Shown here one piece after another: positions 37,401 to 49,400 of a stretch of 64,000 nt of DNA (the stretch's first letter is position 1; the number at the start of each line of letters is the position of its first letter). The notes beneath the pieces were generated by a model. That model had not been told where the DNA came from. It worked only from the letters and a program-made list of their open reading frames with translations, and searched no databases. Location of the stretch: assembly GCA_030248225.1 (NCBI GenBank), contig JASANE010003495.1, positions 102,728 to 166,727 on the forward strand. Direction: 5' to 3'. A program made the translations under genes and the position numbers. This stretch comes from Trileptium ribeirensis. Taxonomy: Eukaryota; Nematoda; Enoplea; Enoplida; Thoracostomopsidae.

Positions 37401-40400
37401 GGACGACATATGTCGCAAAATTATTTTTTGAAAAAATTCTAAATTTACCCTCCCCCCGACCATGGTCTCAGGCATGTACACTGGCAGTTGACATGGGCTG
37501 CCATTTTGTACCCTCATTGTAGAAATTGTGGTATAGAATATCTTACATACCGTTTTCAAGTGAACATGCTGGTTAAACACGGTCGAATTGGCAATTTCAC
37601 ATTTTTACCCCCCCCCCCGACCACCAGCTACTTCAGGCATTCTAAGATATCTGGCAAAGGGTATGTTTTGAATTTTTTTGCATAACACTTCCCCCAGGCT
37701 AAACTATCGATATAAATAGCTACCATATTTATGGCCGCTTCGTTTCCATTTAATAACCGGTATAAATCGGCACCCCTGTGTTTTAAAAGTGTTAACTTTG
37801 ACCCAATAATAAGCATAAAAAGCTTAATTTTTGATATACGAAGTTCCGCATAACGTCATTTTGACCGCGCTGACTGGCTGCACGAGATACGATCACAAAA
37901 TCGAGGCTAGATGCAACCTGGAGCACACCAGAGGCCATTTTATGGTACCTTGCTGAGCAGCAGGGGGTGGTATTTGTGAAGCCATGTCATAAAAACGGTT
38001 AAAAAATTTATTATAACGACCTCAAATTAGGGATCCTTGGCGTTTTTTGGTCATAGGGTGTAAAAATGAAGATAATCGGAGCCAAAAAGTCATTAGTCAT
38101 TTTTTCTGGGGCAAAAGGTCATCGTAGCGTGAAATGACCCTCTGTTTCAATGTTTCGGATAAACTGCGGTGATGTACTGCAATCTCATGTAATGCATTGT
38201 AAGAAGACAGAATTTTGATTCCTTCTAAGTGATTATGCGAACATTATGCTAATGTCTCACAAACACATACTTGCTACAGCGGACTTAGGCCAAAATATCT
38301 AGCTATCGGCGAACAATCACAGACATAATTCACCTTCAAAAAATCAAATCATTTCATAATACAGTCAAAGCCGTAATAAATTATCTCATAAATAGAGACA
38401 AAGTGGAGTAATATACAAATTCCAAAAAGTTTTCCCCCGGAATTTATTTCTCCTGTGTTTTTCGGATAAAAGTGGGAAACACGTGACAGTATTTCCTGTA
38501 AATATCTTAATATGAGTATGACGTTCCGTCGATTTTTGGAGATGAATCGTTGATTCTGTTACAACTGGTCTATTATCATGTTATATGGTCCAGAAAATAA
38601 ACTTCTTGAACATTTCCAGAAAATATTTCGTGCTTGCATTTTAAATCAAAACTTTTAAGCCGTTTAAACTAGGCATCGTACGGGATTGTGGATTCCAGTC
38701 CCATCCACTAAGCTAATTTTCTGATCACGACGTTTTGATCCAAATGCAGATTCCGTTCGCGAAGCTAGTATGTTAACAGAGATGTCAGAATCATGAATTA
38801 TTTCGATATTCTAAAGAGTAACGCAACCAATCCGGTCCGCCACAAATTTATAGGAAACTAAATAAGATATAATTAACCATCATATTCGTTTCCATGACAA
38901 ACTAGAGCATTACAAGGTTTTGATTATAATTTTGGCCCCAAATAAGCATGTATTACAGTCTGTTCCACGGTTATCAGTCTATGTTCACATAGACATCGAA
39001 GCGCTACTCTCGACTGCTATAAAATGCCTATTACGTTGACCACTTACATAGTTACAATGAACGCAATGTACACATTGCCTTAATCTTCGTGGGCATATTG
39101 GATTCCATAGACACTGATATGTTTTGTCAACATACCTGCCCCTGTATTAATTATAAATATGGTTTGTGCACAGCCTTCTGAAAAGCAGAGAATTCTGGTG
39201 AAGCCTGCATCTTCATTTTCAAAGTAAAGACATAAATTTTTTGCTACAAATTTCCATAGTTTCAGATACTTCTAACTGTGGTAAACTTTTCTCAGGCTAC
39301 AAAACAATGTTTTAACATTAGAAATAGTAATTAATGTTGAAAAATATTTATCGCGCAGAAAACATTCATAATTAGCGACATTAATGTCAAGGATTTAGTA
39401 GAAAATGGAGTTAAGTGTGATGAATATGAGAGAAATTTGACAAGCACGGCGAGATTTATGAAGTGTTGGTTCCCAAATGGCCCCCCAGTGTGAGTGGGCC
39501 AGATAACTATTGTTCGAAAGTTTAAAAAGTGCAATGGATATTTAACTGTACTAAATTTAGCAAGCATGCATCTGGTCTCTTCTTTCGCAAAAAATTCTGT
39601 CAGGAGAAATATGGGCGTAGGATTTTGCCAAGGGACACTCCTTCCGTTCAATTGAGCGGTTCCACTTGTTAAAATATACAAAATTCAGTATTTTTAGTTT
39701 TATTATATTTCTCAGGAGATACTGAAAAACGGAGAGCCCAAGCTTTTGCCAGGAGAAGAAATAGGGGTCAGCTGTTTCTGTCCGAGATCGCAGAGAAAAG
39801 CCAGTCCCCCATCAATTTGGACAGCTCAGTGAGCATGACGTAAACCTCTAAGAAATGCCGCACATGTTTTCAGATTACGTTCGCGTACAGTCACTGGTTT
39901 AAACAATAATTTTGATTTTTATTGAATTAATCCAACACCGTGTAATACCACTTTCAGTGAAATATTGACAGCTCAAGGATAAAAATATGATCCCTACTTT
40001 ACTATTAAGCATCGTGTTAAGTAAAAATGCACAAAAACTTTTTTAATAAAAAGCCAAATATAGTAAATACGCCAAATAGTTTGATGGATGCACACAAATA
40101 TTTCTATAATTCACCACGATTACATATCATGTTTTATGGCGTTTAGTGAAGCATCAAATATTCCGGCATATTCCCCACGAGATGATTAAAAGGAATAAAA
40201 TTATTAAGTGATTAAATATATTGTTATATAATCCTCATTTCGATACTTTGTATGAAATAATATAATGATAAAACTTGATTTGGGAAAAAATATTACATAA
40301 AACTCTATATTAAACCATAAATTAGGCATCGAGTGTTAAACCAATTCATATATAAACCGTTCTACTGTAGATACTGTGTAGCGTGAAGTGATTCGCATGT

Positions 40401-43400
40401 TCATAATTATAAGTCTAACCTTTAGATATGCTCAATTTACGTTTGAAATCGTCCAAATCGCTGACCTTCGACATCAAGAAAAGTTCTGAATTCTATCGAC
40501 TTTTGACTGTACGGTCTTCTGTGAATATTCTGTTTTCTAAGAATACACTTATTACGTCCAACATAAGACTGGTGACATTTTGTAATGCTGCATATAATAC
40601 AAACTCAAATTTGCTTTAAAATTTTTTTAACGTCACGTTTTTTGTACAACAGAAGCAATGTTTACAAAAATCAATAGCAATTATTGCACCTCGTGAACTA
40701 ATCGGTCAATTTCATCAGTTGTTACCCCAATATCCGCGGCTTCGGCAGCAACGTCAAGTACTTCTCTTCCAAGCTGAAATACTGATCATTATCTATATAA
40801 CTATATAGTTATGTTCATACCCTACTAGCATTGAATAACCGGAACGAGCAACCGGAACCGTCCGTTTAAACCGGATCCGGAACCTGGTCTTCGAAACCAA
40901 ATATAGTAAAACAGATGAAAGAAGAAATGCAGGTACAGTGGATTTAAAATGTGTTAAAATAACTTTTACATTAAACTTAATGTATTGTGATGACATTATC
41001 GCCTTTCTGGAACTTTAAAAGAGACTGAGGAAGCTAAACAATGTTTATTTATCGATCAATATATGTCAGTTTTTGGACCTCCAGATCAAAAAATGCCTTC
41101 CACTATATACCCTTGCGTATATTGCGTCAAAATGAATGTGTTTACAACGCATGGAGCGTAGAATCAATACTTTCTCTCTGTAGAAGAAACACTCTCGCAA
41201 ATGTTTCCAGTGGCCTCCCTTTACTACACATACGCTTGTTACATGTTTTTCTGTAGGAAACTTGACATTATTGGTTTATATGGTTCTAAGATAAAATAAT
41301 AGTAAATATTACTATAATTTCTGATCAGTAGTCAGTGACACTCTTTTGGCTAGCGTTTAGATGATAATGATGATAACTTTCTAACCACATTGCCATAAAT
41401 GGGATCAACTGTTATACTGCTCGCACGGTTTCAATGAATACGGTTCATTGCAAAGGACGCAGGTTCTGGCTGCGTTGCAGATAACGCTAGTTTACTTCAA
41501 TGTAGACTGATTTACAAAGTTTGCAAGCGCACTGCTTGTGCTTGACTCAAATTATGTTAGCCAAGTTTACATCTAACTAAATACTTCTACATAATCCATA
41601 CTCCGTTACCACGCTGGTCCGGTTTAAATCCAACATACCCCTGCAGGCTCCTGAATGCGTAAAATAGTTGCTACAAGCATCGACCTGGTTTTGTTTTGTT
41701 AACAAAATCCTGCAGGTTAACATAAAAATTCCTGCTGCAATTGTGTCCTACTTACGTTTCACACTGTAAATTGCTGAGTTAATATGTTCTTTTGCTTGGC
41801 CGTATTGGAACCTGGTCATTGCGTACATATTACATAATTTTTGGACCACAGATGAAGCAAAAATGTGGAAAATTTCTTACAAGTTTTTTAAAACGGAATT
41901 CCGGTTCTGGTATGGTTTTTGCCCTTTGCCGGAACCGCAACCGGAACACGATTTTCGCCGGAACCGGAATTCCGGTTACTCCCTGCCTATTAGTATAAAG
42001 CCTAAATGCACGAATATATTATGACCGTAATGATCATGCAACATGACACAACCAAAACTACAATTTATATTGCTACTATATTATATTTTGATCAACTTGT
42101 TACAGTGAAATAAATGCAAAATACAACCGTGAGCAAATTTAAATGCTCATTAATACTTGTGACTTGTCGGGTCCTGGGTATATTGTGGATATAGACATCC
42201 GAGAAATAGCTTGTGCATAATCATGACATCGAATTTGAATAAGCAATCCATTTTCAATACCAGAAAACTGCGGGTCACTGTAGACATTCAATGTGTTAGA
42301 AGTTTAAGCAAAACAAAAGTCCAATAATCAAAAACAAATCTGAATAGAAAACTGAGAAATGGAAAACTAATTGATGAATTTAAATATACTGAGTTTGCAG
42401 ATGAGCGCAGTATTATCACATAGATGCAGATGGTGCAGCAAAAATAATTTTCATAGTTGTCAAATTAGCGTATAGTTAGTCATGAGTAGTTAGGAATAGT
42501 AGTCACAATTCCATAAAGCTTTCGCCGACATCTGCTACAAAAATTTATGGCACACAATGTCAACTATATCATTATTTAATGAAAAACAATAACACCCAAG
42601 TTGGGTGCATGGACACTGTCCTAACATGGATCATCGCTTGTACGGTCTTCGGCTGTGGCACTACTGGGATTGAAGAACTATATAGCACATATTCCACAAC
42701 GGGAAAAGTAGGTTAAAACTTGAGTCACACAACTAACCCCATTATTAGGATATATACAACAGCTATTATTTGGTCCGATTTTGAGCTTACTAACAAAGCC
42801 ATATGTATTCTTTTGTCCCTACACAAATCCAAGTTTTGTTAAATATTGTTAGAAATTTAATAAAGAAAGATCAGTTCAATGAATTCCGCCTACTCCAGCG
42901 AAGCATCATGTTCGAGTATAATTCCTCGTTTAGTATTGTGTTTCCGTTAAAGAAGCAGTAACGTCCACGTAAGGAGTAAACTCCATAAAAGCAAAACATC
43001 CTTAACTAACCCGACTTGCTAATCGAACACCCTCGATTTCTTCGTCATCGAGCACTTTCACCTGGCCGACTGATTTGGCTTGTCGCTCCTCGTATGAATG
43101 TCCTACAAAACTGAATTCACAGTCGTTAATATCGTTCGAGATATCACCAAAGTTATCTGGCTTCTGCACAAGAGTGTGGAATAAGTTGGGATGGAAAATA
43201 CGTTGAAAAATCAAGAACTTGCATAGAAATTATCGCGAAACATTTCTAGAAGGGAACACAATAATGTTTTCAGGTATTGGTGGGCAATACGTTTTCTGAA
43301 TGCTAAAGTCAGCTTCTGTGGAGTCCCCCAAATTTATAGAAGTAGCGTAATATATTTCGAAACAAATGAAAAAAGTAGATATAACGTTGCCGTAATGAAT

Positions 43401-46400
43401 AATCACCTCTAGATCTGGACTCTCCATTCGTCGAAAATATTGAGAGGAGAAATGGACCGCGGAGCCCTGGTTCGTAACCAGCGGGGCCCCAATATTTCCA
43501 GGGGCCATTTTGCCAAAAGAAAACGGCTTAAAAATCATGTTAGGACGGCTACCAAAACACTTTTCGTGGAAATGCAGAATTTTAGTAACAAATTTTTTAT
43601 CAAATTTTATGTCATTTGGTGGTGTTTTTACCGAGCAGAAACAAAAAATTTATCCAAGAAGCGATGAACTGGGGAATCCTAAATTTTGCCAGGTGGCATT
43701 TGAAATGTCAGAAACCCTCATCCACCAATTTGGAGAGCGCAGTGGAAAAACTACTGCTCTTAGAATAAAGATATTGGAAAGACAGTGATATATCTAGTAG
43801 CCTTTCTTACAACCAAGGTGGTGAATTCTGACTATTGAATATGTAATGTAGCTACATGTGAAAGTTATATTGAGTATCAAAATACAAAATGATCCCAATA
43901 TCATATATCTTGTTTGAATAGTTATGGTGATATACCTACTTATTACTCAATAAAGGTCATAATGTACTAATACATAGAGGATAAGTTGCTATATAAAATG
44001 AAAATAAAACACCTAAAGACCGAACGGTTGCAGAGATTCTGCGTTTGTCGTCTATGTTTGGTCCGATAGGATATTCAACCACAAGTTTAGACCCAATCCT
44101 GCAGCGTAAACGATGAAAATACGTAGCAACATAGCACGTATAGGTACATAAAAAATAAAAAATTTCTCTATAAGATGACATCAATAGCTCAATATCGTTC
44201 AAGTGGCTACATACATAGAGGATGACATGTTCTATAACCCCATATTGCATGAGCGGTTGCAGAGATGTTACCATTTTCGTGTATCTTGGGCCCATGGAAA
44301 ACCACGGTGTGACCCAACCCTTCATCGTAAATAGCGGAAAAAGCGGCACACCATTTTTTGCTACATATGATGATTTGCTCCACAAACTGACACCAAAAAC
44401 AGCTTTATAGCTCGAGTAGTTGTGGAGATGTTATCATTTTTCGGTGTCATGTGCCCATTTAAAAACCACTTTTGACTAGAATCCTACATCCTGAAACAAC
44501 CACGTAGCAAAGCAGTAAATATAATCGTACATTATGAGAAAGTCACGCAGCAAAAGAATAAATACACAATCTTATAGAAGCTTATGTTCTATATAAATAA
44601 TGAGCCCAATTTGACTCAGATATCAATACTCGTTGTCGAGATACAATAAATAACGTGATTTTCCAGGCATCTTCCTGACCCGGTATTAGCCCATTCGGTC
44701 ACATTTCGCGGAGAAAATGTTGGAACCGGGCTTTGCGCCTGAGAGATTTCAAGTTTTAAAATAAGCTATTGTGCGAATCAATCTGCATAGTCAAAGTTGT
44801 ATTTAGTGTGTCATACTAAAAATTCAGTAACGGACAATGTCAAATTTCAACACTACTTCGGTTAGTAGGAATATTCAACTATTAGCAATCGTTTTGTAGC
44901 ACAGCAAAACTGATACCTTGCAAAGCCGACATTTTAAGTCCTTACAATATTCAACTGTGAAATCAGCAATGGTCAGAATATACAGTTATCATAAGGATAT
45001 GGATTATTCTGCAACAAAACGGTCTAAACAGGCTATGACTAAGCCGTGTCGTTGATACTATAATAAAATAGCAATAATCACACAAATCGTACCTGCACCT
45101 ACATAGGCTTATTTAAAATCAGAACGTGTTATAGTATGTACACATTAGAAAGCTAAAATTGTTGACTTCCACGTAATTAATCGGCTCTCACATGCTTCTC
45201 GTAGAACATTTTCAAACGAAACGAGTATGAATTTAACATATACATAATGTAAATTCCAATTCATAAATTCACATTATAAAAATGAATATGTGATAGAAAT
45301 GGCCATCGTTATTAGTCGTAGAAAAAAAATTGATTCCAATCAGTCTTCTAATTGCGAAAAAACGTAAAGCAAAAGACATCGAAGCAAACGATGTATGCCG
45401 GCAGAGTCTGCAAGCCATTTTAAACGTCCTGATAGTTAACAGTTGAGTTATCATTATTAAATCCAAACGTAGCCAAAACATAGCTCAAAACGTTAACCGC
45501 TCGAAAAGTGGCAACAGGTAAATATGCATACAATTCCAGAACGTATAAAATTTTTGTCAAAACCCAGAAATTTAAATTCAGGCTGCAAGGAAACTTTGAC
45601 AATGAATTCATTATTGTAGCCCTAAAACTGGTCCGATCGCAGTATGCTTATTCACTTTCAACAAGATGACAAAAATTTCTGAATGTTTCTAGAACAGTTG
45701 GGACTTTGACAGTTTTCCTACTATAATTTGGATCCGGGATGTAGGTCTGCGGCGTCCGGACGGTTTACACAATCATAACTTTCCCGTCTGACGTTAGGGA
45801 TTCATTTGTCGAGCAGAGCTAATTGTCTACGAACTTTTTTTGAAAGACAGTTGCTTGATGGATAATAATTCTATGGTTGTAGGAAATTAAGTCACAGAAA
45901 CGTCAGCTTATATTTATCGAAACCTAAACCTGAACATCAGACTAAACTTTAGCAATCGAAGATACTCCAACAGGTCCCTTCGATAGGGTAAAATTTTTGT
46001 ATGGGGCCAGCTAAGATTAGCTACATAAGCATAATGCGCAACTAGACTTAAAATGAACCTGCTGACCATCCTATTTTGCTTTTTTGTAAAAAAATTTTTT
46101 TTCATCTCCGAACATTTTTTGTCGGTCAGAAAGTGCTACTTTTTGTTCGTGAACAGAATTTTGTCGGATTTGTGTTAACAAGGGAAGATTCGCGAACAGT
46201 AATCGATAAATAATATGGCCGACCCGTTTATGACGTCACGGCTATTAGCTCTTGTTCGCGAACAGAAGCGAATCCTGTTTCGACGCTATAAAATGTTACA
46301 AATAGTCATAATCCGAATGAAAACCTTTAAGTCTGCGCTAGCAGTAAATCAAGTCGTATATCCTATTTGTTCCGTAACAATGGATATGGATTCGCCATCA

Positions 46401-49400
46401 GGAATTGCAAAATTAGATCGTTAGGTGGGTCACATTAAGTTTAGTCGCGCATAAGTATATTTTTGTCATAGGAAGTAGTATGAGGAAACATGTTGGATTG
46501 ATACGCTTTATATAACGATTATGGTACAAAATTATTTTACGAGTGTCAAAATTTAAACTCCTTTTTAATCCTATAAGCCATTAATTCCTTATATACACTG
46601 AAAAAATAAAATGCCATCCACGACTGCTAAATATATGTCTCCACTTTGCGCATTAACCAGCATAACTGATTTTACAGCAAGTAATAAAATGCGAAGATTT
46701 CTTTGCTGGTCAACCATATCTATCATGGAAGTTATTGTGATAATAACATTATGACTTGACAAGTATTAGTGACACTGTATTTCGGAAGGCAGGCGTTACA
46801 AATATTTTGAAAGAAATTTTGTACAACAGTAAAGATTTTTAAGAATAATACCTAAAGGATGATCGGCATAATCGGGTCGCATTATTTCAGGTGGCACTTC
46901 GCGACGAGCAGACTAAAACATCTTTACTCAGTACAATAAATAGGTATAAGATCAAATATTTTACCATTAATTTAGCGCAATCTCTGAAGTCAATAACACT
47001 TCACTAGAATCAATGCACGGTGATCACCTTTGCTGGGAAGCATAAGATTAGCTTGGCCACCCGTCTATACATACAAGGCAGAAGCTCATACTCCAATCAC
47101 AGCCTAAACGTGTCAAATTGTTTCCAGAGTTCAAGCTAGCAGGGAATTTTTTCGAAGACTCAGAAACAAAAACATTTTTACACAATAAGATCTCACAAAG
47201 CCAAAGTCAATATTGACAGCTTCTTGTTAGAAACATGCGCACTGCTGTTGAATGTTACCCTGAAATAGATTGCCGGTTACGTGTTCAAACTACATAAAAC
47301 ACGACATGGTTAAATATAATTCGAGTCTACAACACTAATGCAGTTCCACAGGTGTTTTCCGTTTATATATATATATGCATTTGAGGTTAGCTTCTAGTGT
47401 TTACAGACCCGAAAAGTGCGTCAGCTTTGCAAAATCAGCGAAAGTCTAAATTTGAATCTTACAAACATAAATAAAATACTAAAACCTTGCACAAAGTTGA
47501 TTGTGCATGTTTTTATTGGTGGTTAAATACTCAAACCACAAGTAGCACATCTATTCATTCAGGGAATTATCATTTCATGATCATTATATTCAATAAAAAT
47601 ACACACATATATATATATATATATGAAAGTTTTAAGTCAATGGCATTCAGTTTTATCGAAGGTAAGTGTTCCCATATTGGTATAAGTTTAGTTTCCACAG
47701 CGTGATCTGACATGAGCTGTGTACCGGAATTATGGAAACCATACTCACACCAACATTTAATGCAAAATGTATAGATAAATTAGAACATTACATAGGTTAG
47801 ATAAATATAAGAAGAAGAGTACTGTAAAATGTGGAGAATAAGAAGGCCATTTCACGACTCTAACAACGACGGACTCCAGCATCAAGAAGAAAATCTGATA
47901 CAAAGATGGCAGACAGGACTGCCTTCAAGACTTAACATGAAAAGATGTTTTTTCAGCCTACAGCGACCCGTAATTAAATGCACTGCTATTCGCAGATTGG
48001 TGCGACTCAGGATGGAGATATATCCACTCCATTACTCTGTTTACTGTCGGCAAAAAGAATTTTGTCAACCAAGATATACAATAATTCAGCATATGTTTCT
48101 GGCACAGATAATAATTATGCAAGCACCACTAACACTAGTAACTATTGGCGACCATATACAAACACTAGTACCATAAATACCACTCCAAAAGCCATCATTG
48201 CTTCCGTGCTTACTGAGCATATTAAGTTTTTCTTACCTGAGGAAAGGGTCGCAACGTTCCTGTGTATTTAAATCCGGGATATGGATTATAGGACTCATGT
48301 TCATTAGCTCCGACACCAGTTTCTGAAAATATAAACCGTCATTACAGCTGACATCATATTAATGCAGTCATAATCAATTAGCTGTTTTTGAGACAAAGGT
48401 TTGATTTCAAGTACATAGCTCAGTAAATTAGTAAATGCAGGGTTCCCGCGCCCAGAAGAAGTCCATTTTCAAGGATTTCTCCGAATATTTATGGCTATTT
48501 TCCCGAATGATAAATCGCTGTTGCAAGCCTATTTCTGGACTTAAAGCACTTCTTTCAACAACATGCCTATCCGCTCGTTACTATCAGTTGTTACTCCAAT
48601 GTGCCACTTTCCCCTAGCGTATAGTTAGTTACCCGAGGACGCGACGATACCCAAGCTGGGGATGAGGTGATTTGGATAAGGTTATCAGGTCAAAAATCCG
48701 TACCGCAAGCGGCAAAAGACGCCTGAGCACAACGAAATGGGTCATTCAGCATCCAATAAGCATGGCTTAAACACGGTCAATAACATGTGCATTTCGCAGT
48801 CAAGCTCCTCATCGGGCAAGCTTTGATTTAGGCTTACAGTTTACTATCCGGATGTCTAAACCTTGACTATATATAAACTAGGGCACGCGTCGTCATTCCG
48901 ATACGGTTGAATAAATATAACAAGGAAGATAGAAACGAATGTGCATTAAACAATTAGACCCGGAGGTGCATATAAGCAACATTTCGCATGAAAGCAACAT
49001 TTAGGATAAAAATTCTGAACATATTTAGAAGAATATATATGTCTGCACTTTGTCGCAGTAACTTCACTGAATACCAAACAAAATTCAAGGGAATTCCAAC
49101 CAAATTCAAGAATTTTCCCGAATTTTGAGGATTTATTCCGAAATTCAAGGATTTTCCCGGTCACTTTTCGTTTTCCCGGATTTTCCCGACCGCGGGCACC
49201 CTGTAAATGCTACTAAATCGGCTGTGTCGCACGGCTCAGTATCAAAAAATATAAAATGGTTTTTGCAAAAGGCATAGAGAAGCCACTCCCCATGTATTTC
49301 TGCACAGGTTCCCCATCGCACGACCCCACTCCAGTAAATTTTAGTTCACCAAGTTCAAGCGTCAATTCTCTCAGGTACTTTCTTGCACGGGTAAATACTA

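Noticed and set aside
48481..48570. Minus-strand KCFKS-like match, first tried as METAP1 exon 2
   Set aside because: Only five residues match, and the frame hits a stop; it lies inside a hAT-like MITE.
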